64,000 nucleotides of DNA from Parachlamydiaceae bacterium (GCA_013813265.1 JACCRY010000124.1:1-64000); one strand, 5' to 3'; counted from the first letter of the stretch, positions 47,801 to 56,231 are shown. Notes: generated by a model from the letters alone, not told the origin. Numbers and translations are program-made.

Positions 47801-48460
47801 ACTGCGCTCGAATCTTTTAAAAAAGCTTTAAAAATTGGGCGAGATGTGCTGGGAGATAATCATCTCAAAGTGGCCGCAATTCAAAACAATATCGGCTTGG
47901 TCTATGACGATCTCGGAAAATACAATGAAGCTCTCGAGTTTCACAAAAATTCTTTAAAGATTTTACGTGAAATGCTGGGAGACAAGCATCCTGATGTGGC
48001 CACAAGCTACTACAATATCGGCAATGGCTATAATAGCCTAGGAGATTACAGCACAGCACTAAAGTTTTGCAAAACAGCATTGGAGATTCGACGGCATGCA
48101 TTTGGCGAAAATCACCTCGATGTAGCTAATTGTTATAATCTTCTTGGCAAAGTCTATTACGGCCTAGGGAAAGTGGACAAAGCCCTCAAATATCACCAAA
48201 AGGCTTTAGAGATTAGGCTCGATAAGCTAGGAGACAAACATCCCGATGTGGTCGCAAGCTACAACAATATCGGAGCGGTCTATAGAAACCGCGGAGATTT
48301 CAACTCTGCGCTCGAATCTTTTAAAAAAGCTTTGAAAATTGGGCAAGATGTGCTGGGAGATAACCATCTCAAAGTGGCAGCAATTCAAAACAACATCGAC
48401 ATGGTCTATGACGATCTCGGAAAATGCAATGAAGGCTCGAGTTTACTTTTTTCTTCATAG
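44804..48460 (+). CDS. DUF294-type nucleotidyltransferase - LRR - kinesin-light-chain TPR protein, 3'-truncated
   Basis: A 1218-aa protein with three parts. Near residue 311 it has a DUF294/GlnD-like nucleotidyltransferase signature, MGSLGREEVCPYSDLEFLIL, the G-S-x-G-R...D-x-E pattern. Near 800-880 there are a few cysteine-type LRRs (LLDLRYCNKIGN, LKILLLAGCTGLTEMSG). From about 908 come seven 42-aa TPRs of the kinesin-light-chain type (GDKHPDVATSYYNIGNGYN and relatives). The eighth repeat breaks off in KCNEGSSLLFSS; comparison with the third repeat's DNA shows a small deletion that shifts the frame. The last repeats look like a recent internal duplication. There is no Shine-Dalgarno at the ATG. 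A remnant of a second copy lies at 55395-55505. It is a probable host-interaction or signalling protein; activity not shown. Confidence 0.75.
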   Translation: MNPLLCTGSLPYTHFIKTTQQGIKDGDNSVIGSILLYCEGVQSSHDVQEAFALLFQVFPQLSEQQLDGFLKNQLPILLHHASIQQQGTLSLQLALGFTARNNELFSSSLQAMHYFAKSIQIAHHCNDLSNIHQLASQLFMTIIRQLLIHENAFKKTLAFFQKLSPDDHSAFQIFETHITRINLLKRFYCEEKDHEVIKNLYKQASTILSDVSPELKKRYIPCRDQVLAGLNEPCSLPEKRATERYWEALLIFRNSFQSTGNIRDFQKSATEAFRELFKVFIEDALAILGPPPSTYSKMKHSLPCHFDIRAMGSLGREEVCPYSDLEFLILIEREDAIPFFKMLVHILEIQIASLGETSTDNPVFTSIHIKNPSGLHIDYSPTQDMRLIQTPFNMVKLQNNPVDDPQTIENTVLKTISLYQSDSFLFADYQKALETPLEACREKRAYTLFAAEAADYKKRWEKPFDQADIVNIKEQYVKVLNYLLSDMALFCKIAETNTLDIIDALVSQKIFTLESRFLLKESVAAIYKIRIRLHLYYKEQREEASCLPDPSFATLLLEERTALEKCYWLVLRPLYTLLQKVVDPVRRANFKEVFSEVDLVEIAFQENLSLQSDPLIKMIASHLCLIQAPLDVHVRYFTTLSNGTNFLRDSYLEIIEKNNFPTVFQTLLQIPTRLKQSTSRIHEKSMKSIQYRATSQGKIPSIKEIELAELFSVKKARTEFLSTLFERNSSYVTMKSSDHGTMIEANFKDLNQDLSRQAFVLGALTDQAQSSSKNLCALILQHSHLLNSTLMDPLLFERIELLDLRYCNKIGNSTIRLIEKKCPHLKILLLAGCTGLTEMSGLSYGFSRLLKFSKLEHCDVSHCSELRVLKLDAPCLQKFEYKYSPLRLEGIELTNAPFWCTLSTEKGIPLENDYGKALEFHQKTLKIQIQIYGENHSNVAASYNNIGNDYNSLEDYEKALEPHQKALKIRLKVFGDKHPDVVASYNNIGADYRNRGDFNTALESFKKALKIGRDVLGDNHLKVAAIQNNIGLVYDDLGKYNEALEFHKNSLKILREMLGDKHPDVATSYYNIGNGYNSLGDYSTALKFCKTALEIRRHAFGENHLDVANCYNLLGKVYYGLGKVDKALKYHQKALEIRLDKLGDKHPDVVASYNNIGAVYRNRGDFNSALESFKKALKIGQDVLGDNHLKVAAIQNNIDMVYDDLGKCNEGSSLLFSS

Positions 48461-48572
48461 TAGGGTCTCGTGACTAAGAAAACCCTATAAGAGAATCATT
48501 TTTCGTTTTTCAGAGGGCGGATTGAGCAAACTACTCAATTCAGGAGCTACTGGTTCTTTTTTCTTCAACCGC

Positions 48573-50294
48573 CTATAGGTAAGATAACCCTCCCACGACT
48601 AAGAGTATGATAACACCTCCACAGCTTAGACCAATAATTAAGCCGGTGTCTTCCTTTTTAGTTGGTGTGTTAGTTGGAGGGGTGGGGACTCCAGTTGGTG
48701 TGTTAGTCGGAGTTCGAGTTGGAGTGCTAGTTGGAGCAATAGTTGGAGCAATAGTTGGAATCGGAATTTTAGTCGGAGTGATAGCAATTCCGATTAATCC
48801 TGAATCCCTGCCGAAATTAATTGTAGATATAACCGCATTGCTAGTCGTATTGATGACGCTGACGACGGTGTTGGAATTTCTGACGACGGAGTTGGCATTA
48901 ATTATCACATAAGCATAGAGGCCGTCAGGAGTAATCGCAATTCCCCTGCTGAGACCGCTTCCCACGTCGATCCTAGTCAAGACAGTATTGTTAGTCGTCT
49001 CAATGACGCTAACTGAGCCGTCATCAGTACATGTAACATAAACATAGAGGCCATTTGGAGTAATCGCGATACATTGGGGGGAAGAACCATGAATTTTATC
49101 GCATAGATAGTTAACTGTAGCTATAATTGCATTGCTAGTAGTGTTGATGACGCTGACGCTGTTGCCGTCATAGTTAGCCACATAGGTATAGAGACCGTCA
49201 GTCGTAATCGCAATTCCATAGGGACCCTGATCATTGCCCACGCCAATCGTAGTCAATAAAGTATTGTTCGTCGTCTCAATGACGCTAACTGAATTGAATT
49301 GAAGATTACTACGACATGTTACATAAGCATATAGGCCATTTGGAGTAATTGCGATTCCCAGGGGAGCACTTGCCACGGAAGCACATGCAGGAATTGTAGT
49401 TTTGACTTTGTTGCTAGAAGTCTCGATGATACTAATGATAAATTTTGGCCCTTGGGTGCCTTGAGTGCTTGATACATAGACGTATTGACCATCAGGGGTG
49501 ATTGCAATGGCAGTGGGATAACTGACGTTAAGTGTAACGTTCGCAATGACCCTATTTCTATACGTGTCGATGACGCTTATTCCGGTAGCGCCGCCTCCGA
49601 TTTGCCCACAGACGTAATAGGCGTAACGGCTATTAGGAGTGATTGCAATGAAAGAGGGGGCACAACCAACCCCAATGTTGGCAACAACGCTATTGCTTTC
49701 TGTATCAATGGCGATAACTTTGCAGCACCCCATCGTCACATAGGCTACAAAAGCCGAGTTGACTCGGGCTGTTTCCAAACTTTGATCATCCTTTGCAAGA
49801 ACAGTAACTTCGTGTTCAGCAGGTTTGACTGGTTCAGCGGAAACGCCTGGGAAAATTGTAAACAGCTTTGATAGACGTGCATCCAAATAACTTAGACAAT
49901 TTCTAACTCCATTGAGTTGACAAAAGTAGTAATAACCGTTATCTGTTCTTACAGAGTCCATCATCTCAAAATCATTTGCCCTATTTAAAGTGGGTGAATT
50001 CGAAGGGGCCGGCTCTTGTGGAGAATGTTTGGCTTTTGCTCGTGAAAGTTCTCCCATGACTTGTGATCGGCGCGCGTAGGCCAGCTGCAGCTCTGTTTGC
50101 GTTTTTTCACTCATCGGATTGTTTCCCCGGAATAAAACGGGCATTAACTTGCTGAGAGCATTTTTTATGTGCAGACGAGCTAAGGTGGAGACTCTCTCTT
50201 CCAGCGGCTTAAGAATTTTGCTTTGCAACTCCCGCAGATTTCCTTCATCGCTTGGCTTTAAATAACGGGCGAAATGCGCGGCCAATTGCTCCAC
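48573..50294 (-). CDS. YVTN beta-propeller surface protein with Thr/Pro stalk and C-terminal membrane anchor
   Basis: A 573-aa frame beginning at GTG 50294. After a helical N-terminal part (1-160) come seven YVTN/YncE-type beta-propeller repeats, each ending like IAITPDGLYAYV and containing VSVIETTNNTV. A Thr/Pro-rich stalk follows (TPTRTPTNTPTGVPTPP), then KKED and a single transmembrane helix (LIIGLSCGGVIILLVVGG). The helical N-terminus continues in frame from the upstream 108-aa frame at 50298-50624, separated only by one TAA and one Lys codon. The GTG has no ribosome binding site. The original gene was therefore probably a single one of about 682 codons. The propeller would be displayed on a stalk; ligand unknown. 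Confidence 0.75.
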   Translation of the reverse strand: MEQLAAHFARYLKPSDEGNLRELQSKILKPLEERVSTLARLHIKNALSKLMPVLFRGNNPMSEKTQTELQLAYARRSQVMGELSRAKAKHSPQEPAPSNSPTLNRANDFEMMDSVRTDNGYYYFCQLNGVRNCLSYLDARLSKLFTIFPGVSAEPVKPAEHEVTVLAKDDQSLETARVNSAFVAYVTMGCCKVIAIDTESNSVVANIGVGCAPSFIAITPNSRYAYYVCGQIGGGATGISVIDTYRNRVIANVTLNVSYPTAIAITPDGQYVYVSSTQGTQGPKFIISIIETSSNKVKTTIPACASVASAPLGIAITPNGLYAYVTCRSNLQFNSVSVIETTNNTLLTTIGVGNDQGPYGIAITTDGLYTYVANYDGNSVSVINTTSNAIIATVNYLCDKIHGSSPQCIAITPNGLYVYVTCTDDGSVSVIETTNNTVLTRIDVGSGLSRGIAITPDGLYAYVIINANSVVRNSNTVVSVINTTSNAVISTINFGRDSGLIGIAITPTKIPIPTIAPTIAPTSTPTRTPTNTPTGVPTPPTNTPTKKEDTGLIIGLSCGGVIILLVVGGLSYL

Positions 50295-50297
50295 TTT

Positions 50298-50624
50298 TTA
50301 TAATGTACCGCGATCGCTTGGATTTGTTTGCAATTTGGCAAGAGCTGGTCCGAGTAGTTTGACACATTCTCTCAGACCGCCTTCATAGATCACGTAGTTC
50401 CTTTGCTTTGCAATCTCTACAGCGGAGAGCTCTGGGGTCCACATTTTTTGCCATGTATTCCAGAAGCTATCTAAAACGTTTATGACGATCTTCCCAACCC
50501 CATAACCCAAATTATTCGCAATGTCGGTGCTTATGCTAAATCTCTGAGCGGATACATTGCCCGAAGCAAGGTGATAAGAAGGGAGGGTGCTGAGTCCAGT
50601 AACATTTGTCATATGGAAAGACAT
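50298..50624 (-). CDS. N-terminal part of the beta-propeller protein, ended by an in-frame stop
   Basis: 108 codons from ATG 50624 to TAA 50298-50300. The reading frame is the same as that of the 48573-50294 gene, and the helical sequence (VKLLGPALAKLQTNPSDRGTL, stop, KVEQLAAHFARYLKPSDEG) runs naturally across the stop. A nonsense mutation is the simplest explanation; a sequencing error or stop-codon readthrough are alternatives. No signal peptide is visible at the start. Confidence 0.55.
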   Translation of the reverse strand: MSFHMTNVTGLSTLPSYHLASGNVSAQRFSISTDIANNLGYGVGKIVINVLDSFWNTWQKMWTPELSAVEIAKQRNYVIYEGGLRECVKLLGPALAKLQTNPSDRGTL

Positions 50625-51029
50625 AAAGACCTCTGGATTTATTGACTCAAAAAGTGGGTTGCAAACTTTAGCATTCCTTAATACGGTAAATTTATCAAGT
50701 GTTAACCGAGAATCCTTGTTCTATCGGGTTGAAGGATAGAAAAATCATCTTTCATCAGAAACCTTGGGTTATTGTTTTGTTTCCTCTCGACTTCTGCAGG
50801 TGGCAAGCATGTTTAAATAATGGCCGTCAAAAATAGGCCTCTAAAGGGGCCTCGAGAGAAACACCCTTAAAAATAGAACCAAAATTGGTTAAACCACGAA
50901 TGCGGTACTTCAGTTCATTAAGATACACCTTTTTTTCCTTTACAATTCTTTAAAAGAGCAATATGATTTTCACGTAATTTCTTTAATTCAGCAATCGCAC
51001 TGAATGAACAGATGTCAAAATAAATCTAT
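50625..51029. other. intergenic region, nothing recognisable
   Basis: About 400 bases upstream of the beta-propeller gene. There are no coding frames of note; a short GGCCTCTAAAGGGGCC inverted motif occurs near 50838. The promoter of the minus-strand gene should be here. Confidence 0.4.
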
Positions 51030-51736
51030 GAAGAACAACCTTTTCCACACAAAATGCTACTGAAGGTAGCTTCTCGCACAACTACCAAGAGAGAGATTTT
51101 GGAATTGCGAACTTAACCTATCAAAAATCTCTTCAAAAAGCAAACAATGAACCTGTAGATTGCTTTGAAAACCTTCTAGCCGCGAGAAACTGTCTAATCG
51201 AAAATGGTCAACAAGTAAAAAAAATTGAGCTCGTCAGAGATTTTGCACAAGATATTGAAAAGAAAATAAACAAAACCTTTCAACTCAACATTGATGCTAA
51301 GAGTAACTAGGATCAATTAAGAAATGAGACCAAAAAGGGGCTAGATCAACAAATAAAACTCTACGAACAGCTTTTGAAACTAAAAACAAGCATTACAGAA
51401 GATTTCCAAAGAATGGAATCTGAGGCCCACCTAACAGGTGGAATTAGAGATGAAGTCTTCACAAAAGATCCTGACGACATCTGGCATGCCTGCCAAGCTG
51501 GAAATATCGATCTTCTCCAGAAAATTATCAATGAATTATGGATTTGGGAAAAGAGTGAATCGGTCAACAAAAAAAGTTCAGAAGGGTGGACGGGATTATC
51601 ACTAGCAGTAGCGTATGGACATTTGTGCGTAATACTTCTGTTAAAAAATAAAGCTAATCCTGATATTGTAGATAATTCTAAGTATTGTCCAATGCATTGG
51701 GCCGCAAAAACCGGGAATTTGGTGGCAAAGCAAATA
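51030..51736 (+). pseudogene. ankyrin-repeat gene, 5' part, interrupted by the transposon
   Basis: The frame from about 51030 reads NLTYQKSLQKANNEPVDCFE, a coiled-coil-like region and, after an in-frame TAG at 51308-51310, DIWHACQAGNIDLLQKIINE and GWTGLSLAVAYGHLCVILLL. The last segment is an ankyrin repeat. No ATG opens the frame. It ends at 51736 where the Tn3-type element is inserted; the remainder lies at 54982-55330. The internal stop shows decay apart from the insertion. Confidence 0.75.
51732..51736. repeat. 5-bp target-site duplication (left)
   Basis: AAATA directly before the left terminal repeat. The same five bases follow the right terminal repeat at 54982-54986. Five base pairs is the size expected for Tn3-family insertion. 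Confidence 0.8.
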
Positions 51737-51806
51737 GGGGGTTTGGGAGCAATGGAACGGAAAACAGGGTTAAGCATTACCTACCCTGCCACCAAGAATC
51801 CCCAAC

Positions 51807-53213
51807 CTAAAAATCTTCTAACGCCGGATTGCGCAAAGGTCTTAACTCTCCCCTGATAACAGAGTCTGGCATTGCAAATGAATACCGCCCTAACATGTTG
51901 ATGTGTTCATAGGTCAACGGTGATAGTCTCGCCGCATCTTCATCGTTTACTTGAAATCCCTCTTGACGAAGCTGACTAAGAATTGCGTCTATATAAATGG
52001 TATTCCACAATACGATAATGTTAACCACGAGGCCAAGAGCTCCAAGCTGGTCTTCTTGGCCTTCCCTATACCTCTGATAAAGTTCACCCCGCTTCCCATG
52101 AAAAACTACACGGGCAAGGCTATGACGCCCTTCGCCGCGATTAAGCTGGTTTAATATTGTCCTACGGCGACTCTCATCATTTATATAATTCAAAGTATGT
52201 AGTGTTTTTTCGATTCTTCCAAACTCCGCTAACGCTTGTGCAAGTTGTGTCGGCCGGTCGCCCACCTGTAAAGTGCGCATGATGCCTGTCGCAGGTACGC
52301 GACCAAGCTTAAGAGATCCTGCAAGCCGAAGCAAATCATCCCACTGTTGAGTTATTTTTTGCGTATTGATTTGTTGTTTGGCAACCGCATTTAATTTACC
52401 ATAATCTGCCTTTGGATCAATTCTCCAGAATCGCGTTCCTCCTATGTCGGCAAGTCGCGGGTTGAATCGGTAGCCAAGCAGTCTAAACAATCCAAAGACC
52501 ACATCACTATAAGCACCAGTGTCTGTCATGATTTGAGTTGGCTGTAGCTCAGTTGATTGATCCATTACAACAGCTAGCAGGATTAGGCTATCACGCAAAG
52601 TGCCCGGCACTGTGATCGCATTTAGGCCGCTAAATTGGTTGGAAATCAAGTTATACCAAGTCACGCCTCGACCAGCTCCGAAGTATTTTGGATTTGGTCC
52701 AGAATGTACTGTTCTAATTGGCACAACAAAGCGCATACCATCACCTGAGGCAACTTCTCCTCCTCCCCAAAGTTTGGCAAGAGAACTTTGATTTTGTGCG
52801 GACACTAACAGATCATTGGCATCGCTCAGGGTATCATCACGAACATAATTTTGATTAACCCATAACAAACGATCGCGCTTAAGCGATTTTGTGTCATTGC
52901 GAACCAGAGGCTCTATCCCTGTATTGCAGGCTTCTGCAAGCAATACGGCACATAAACTTGTTGTGAGCTCTTCAGCGCGAGATGTGCGTTCTGTGATATG
53001 GACAAAGGCATCGGTGAATTTTACACGAATAGCAATTTCCAAAAGTATTTCAGGAAGGTCCACCCGCGGAAGCCTTTCAGAAATCAGCTTGCGCAATGTT
53101 ATCAAAGATGGCGGTTCCTCTAATTTATCAAGAGGACTTAAAATGAGCTCTGATTTGCCTTCAATAACATCAAATCGTATTGAAGAGTTGTTAGATAAAC
53201 GATCTGCAACCAC
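51807..53213 (-). pseudogene. tnpA: Tn3-family transposase, C-terminal DDE part
   Basis: 468 codons from a GTG. It covers the Tn3 DDE catalytic region: RLPRVDLPEILLEI, LCAVLLAEACNTGIEPLVRN, GGGEVASGDGMRFVVP with the first Asp, MTDTGAYSDVVFGLF with the second, and NRGEGRHSLARVVFHGKRGE followed by EDQLGALGLVVN. The catalytic core seems complete. The N-terminal part is in another frame (53138-53833). Compared with the usual Tn3 transposase of nearly 1000 aa, about 300 residues of the middle are missing, so a deletion and a frameshift have both occurred. Confidence 0.85.
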
Positions 53214-53833
53214 CCGATTCCTTCGGGAACCATCAATAGGATTTCTAGATGTTTCTTCTGCTCTTCAGTAACACATTTCACAAGCATAAGGCACAAGCGA
53301 TTTTCAACATGGTTGCGAATACGTGAAATCAGCCTCTCAACGGTGCTGACACCAGGCAATAGAATCTTATGGGTTAGCAGCCAACTCTTTGAGCGATCAA
53401 ATAGAACGCTTGGCCTATCTGTTCCAGTCCAGCAAAGTCCATAAAGCCATCTAACTAAATGAAACCCGACATGACCATCGGTGATGTTACGATAGCCGTA
53501 TTTTGTGCGAATTTCTAATGCATGTTCCCTGCGCTGTTCTCCTATACGATAAGCATGAAGACCTTCCAGATCTGTTATTATTAGTTGTTTAGCTAATGTC
53601 TTTAAAACAGAATCTGGGACAGCCAAAGGGTCTTCGAGAAATGTGCCCAAATAACGAACCGTTGTAAGCTGTAGAGCAAACACAAGTCTGTTATGATTGC
53701 CACGACGCCGATTAATTAAAGTGTGGTCATCATCGCTGATATAAAAAAAGCGGGCTAAATCTTCTTCTGTAGGCGCTGCAGCGTAACTGCCATAACTGTC
53801 ACGTTGCTCCTGAGTCAAATAAGTGACTGGCAT
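53138..53833 (-). pseudogene. tnpA: Tn3-family transposase, N-terminal (DUF4158) part
   Basis: 231 codons from ATG 53833. Begins MPVTYLTQEQRDSYGSYA and continues with LARFFYISDDDHTLINRRRG, RLVFALQLTTVRYLGTFLED and HALEIRTKYGYR, typical of the transposase N-terminal DNA-binding domain. Near LLMVPEGIGW the correct frame switches to that of the C-terminal piece, and this frame ends in an unrelated tail. Confidence 0.85.
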
Positions 53834-53966
53834 GTCAAATTCCCTACCAATGGTCTATCAATAGACCAAGCTCTAAAGACAGAGATTAAAATCGTTGAAA
53901 ACCCTATCATTAAAGTTCAAAATGAATTATGATAGGAAGGCTATCATAACATCTAAACCCTAGTGA
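53834..53966. promoter_or_regulatory. putative res site and divergent tnpA/tnpR promoters
   Basis: This is the short region between divergent transposase and resolvase genes. It has two hyphenated palindromes, GGTCTAT-CA-ATAGACC near 53850 and CTATCAT...ATGATAG near 53905-53935. These fit resolvase-binding subsites. Position and size match Tn3-family res sites. Confidence 0.5.
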
Positions 53967-53972
53967 TTGCAA

Positions 53973-54498
53973 ATGTTGATTGGATATGCAAGAACTTCGA
54001 CCGTAGATCAAGTTGCGGGCTTTGAGGCACAGATAAAAGAACTTTTGTCAACAGGCTGCGAAAAAATTTTTCGAGAGCAGGTTTCGTCTATTGAAGTGAG
54101 GACTCAGCTTCAGTCTGCTATCGAGTTTATCCGAGAAGGCGATACATTGATTGTTACCAAGCTCGATCGTTTAGCCCGATCTGTATCAGACCTAATGAAA
54201 ATTATCCAGGAATTGGAAAATAAAAAAGTTGGATTGCGCCTTCTCAATCTTGGTATGGACACTCCTTGGAGGAATTGCACAATGCGAACGCGAAATTATG
54301 TTGGAGCGGCAACGAGAAGGTATTTCCAAAGCAAAAGCCGAAGGGAAGTACAAAGGTCGCAAATCAATTCATGAAGATCAAAAAAAGAAAGTTATACACC
54401 TCGTGACTAGTGGAGTATCAAAAGCAGAAGTTGCAAGACAGCTCGGATTATGCGAAGCTACAGTGTATCGAATCATAAACACACTTAAGCTTAAATGA
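53973..54498 (+). pseudogene. tnpR: serine recombinase / resolvase, frameshifted
   Basis: From ATG 53973 the product reads MLIGYARTSTVDQVAGFEAQ, with the catalytic Ser in the ARTST box, then DTLIVTKLDRLARSVSDL. After LNLGMDT the frame shifts and continues as LLGGIAQCEREIMLERQREG, KAEGKYKGR and a helix-turn-helix (VAHQ-type VARQLGLCEATVYRI). About ten residues normally found between MDT and LLGG are missing, so a small deletion caused the shift near 54255. A functional resolvase is unlikely. Confidence 0.85.
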
Positions 54499-54540
54499 TT
54501 AAAATCTTAATAAAACACACAAAAAATAAAGGAGATTTCT

Positions 54541-54891
54541 ATGATTAATTTCACTTCGTACCATGAACAATCTATAAACATGTATGCAGAAAGTCCATAT
54601 CAACTATGGACACTAAAACTTGCTGATCAGTCAACTGCAATTCGCGAAATCGGAAAAACTGTTTTTGTTGTTGGCGTTGTTAGTTCTGTTGCTAGCACCT
54701 TTTTTGATTATAATCCAACTATTTCCATATGTATTACTGCGGTCAGTGGACTTACATGGTTTTGTTTTAGTAAGATTGCACAGCGCCTTGAACCAAGCGC
54801 CGAATCCATGCTTAAACATTTAAGACTTTTAACGAGAAGGCGGAATGGCGAAGATATTCCCAGCCATTACTTTATGGAAACTGTAGATTAG
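54541..54891 (+). CDS. transposon passenger: small membrane protein
   Basis: A 116-aa product with a strong Shine-Dalgarno (AAGGAG 8 nt upstream). Two hydrophobic segments (TVFVVGVVSSVASTFF and ISICITAVSGLTWFCF) form a probable hairpin in the membrane, followed by a basic tail ending FMETVD. It is the only intact gene in the transposon, lying between tnpR and the right end. No family recognised. Its stop codon shares a base with an extra Tn3-type terminal repeat at 54891. Confidence 0.6.
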   Translation: MINFTSYHEQSINMYAESPYQLWTLKLADQSTAIREIGKTVFVVGVVSSVASTFFDYNPTISICITAVSGLTWFCFSKIAQRLEPSAESMLKHLRLLTRRRNGEDIPSHYFMETVD

Positions 54892-54928
54892 GGGAAGTGA
54901 CGCCAATGGAACGAAAACGTGCCCTAAG
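54891..54928 (+). repeat. second, internal Tn3-type terminal repeat
   Basis: Exactly 38 bp beginning GGGGAAGTGACGCCAATGGA and ending CCTAAG. This is very close to the classical 38-bp Tn3 inverted repeat and differs from the element's own ends. It is oriented like a left end and stops 7 bp short of the right terminal repeat. Confidence 0.65.
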
Positions 54929-54981
54929 AAGTGCTAGGTAATGCTTAACCCTGTTTTCCGTTCCATTGCCCCCAAACCCCC

Positions 54982-55330
54982 AAATATGGTTCAATTTCTG
55001 TTAAAGTGCAATGGCGATATCAATGCTCAAACAACAGATTACAAACAAACAGCCTTGCATGTTGCAATTGAGCAGGGATATTTGTCTGTGGTTATAGAAC
55101 TTATCCAATGGCCTCTCCTAAACGTAAACTTAGTAGATGCCTCAAATCATTGCCCCCTTTTCTACGCAATTTCTCTCGGACGTACAGACATTGCAGCTCT
55201 AATCGTTGGCCATGCTAGCTGGAAAAATCCTACAGATCTCAATGACCCGAACAGTATAGCTAAATTACGCCTATTGAAACCCACTCAAGATGCAGAACAG
55301 GTCCAAAAATTTTTAAGCAAGTATGCATAG
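54982..55330 (+). pseudogene. ankyrin-repeat gene, 3' part after transposon
   Basis: Reads NMVQFLLKCNGDINAQTTDY, TALHVAIEQGYLSVVIELIQ and a further ankyrin-like unit CPLFYAISLGRTDIAALIVG, ending at TAG 55328. It is the continuation of the interrupted ankyrin gene. Joining the two parts across one AAATA leaves a one-base frame difference, so an additional frameshift exists in the ancestral gene. Confidence 0.75.
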
Positions 55331-55394
55331 CTTTATTATGACCCCTATATCTACTCTTACCCCTCTGCCAAATTCTCCGAGGGCAGAGGGTCTT

Positions 55395-55505
55395 TATGCT
55401 CAAAATGTTCTCCAAAAGGACTTCCAGACGCGATGGGATAAACCTTTTCGCCGAAGGAGGAGATCAGCGGTAAAGATCAATATGTAAAACTCCTTAACTA
55501 CTTTA
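55395..55505 (+). pseudogene. remnant of a second DUF294-TPR gene
   Basis: Reads QKDFQTRWDKPF and, in the next frame, KDQYVKLLNYF. It corresponds to KRWEKPFDQAD...KEQYVKVLNYLL in the 44804 gene. The remnant joins directly to repeat-protein sequence (KAIKLTECDD) at about 55505, which marks a recombination junction. Confidence 0.6.
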
Positions 55506-55902
55506 TAAAGCCATAAAGCTTACGGAGTGCGACGACAAAATACTTAGTGAGATGTTCGATAACCCATATGATAAAGCCAAAACTGAGGAACACAAAAAAC
55601 AGTTTGCAGAACTCGACGATCAAAAGGTTGCTCAAGCTATACAAATGAATAAGTTTAATAAATACTGTCTTACGCTTCACTCACCTGGACAGCGCAGAAT
55701 GGTCAAGCTTTCCGAATGTGATTCGGGTACAATCAGTGATATGTTCGAATGACCTGGTAGTTCCTATTGCAATCCCGGCACCGAAGAACAAAAAAAGCAA
55801 TTCGCCGATTTTGATGTTCAAGAGGTTGTCAAAGCAGTAAGATTACAAAAGCTTGATAGTTATTGCATGTCATTATTGTCACCAGAACAAGTAGCGCAGT
55901 AA
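55505..55902 (+). pseudogene. duplicated 3' fragment of the 63-aa-repeat protein
   Basis: Reads KAIKLTECDDKILSEMFDNP, then one full repeat and, after a TGA at 55750-55752, the terminal PGSSYCNPG unit. It is very similar to 43493-43900 of the intact gene but carries the in-frame stop and has no start. Confidence 0.8.
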
Positions 55903-55955
55903 ACAAGAAGTAGTTATTCTTTTACTTGGAGCTAGTACGTTATCCATGTCATGGT

Positions 55956-56222
55956 GTTCTTGAACCGGGGAGACAAATATTCCGCTCTTTCAGAGCTGGT
56001 AGAATGAACAACCGGTAGAACTGTAAGCTTTCTCAGTCTATCCCTTCAGCACCGATTGAAGGCTATGATAGCTCTGAAAGAGCAGGATGATTGAAGCCCA
56101 TAGCGTAGCCCTGAAGGGGCAAACTGTGGGTCATACAGAGAAATTTCAATAAAGCTCTGAAAGAGCGATATATTTGTTTCCCCTGGTATAGTCCTGAAAG
56201 GGCAAACCAAGGGTTAGAGCCA
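55956..56222. repeat. extragenic palindrome cluster, right copy
   Basis: Contains AACCGGGGAGACAAATATTC, GCTCTGAAAGAGC (at least twice), GCCCTGAAGGGGCAAAC and CCTGAAAGGGCAAACC in alternating orientations. It precedes the intact exbD and corresponds to 43998-44222. Confidence 0.55.
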
Positions 56223-56231
56223 AGGAAAAAA

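Larger units (their letters stand above)
51737..54981. mobile_element. Tn3-family transposon (degenerate)
   Basis: A 3245-bp element bounded by inverted repeats of about 46 bp: left 51737-51782, right 54936-54981. Both begin GGGGGTTTGGG read inward and contain CAATGGAACGGAAAACAGGG, close to the classical Tn3 end. It is flanked by AAATA duplications. It carries a broken tnpA (minus strand), a res-like intergenic region, a broken tnpR (plus strand) and a small passenger membrane protein. With both enzymes frameshifted it should move only if complemented in trans. Confidence 0.88.

Noticed and set aside
48607-48912. 101-codon plus-strand frame of Val/Gly repeats (VGVLVGV)
   Set aside because: It is the antisense of the Thr/Pro stalk codons of the beta-propeller protein and has no independent support.
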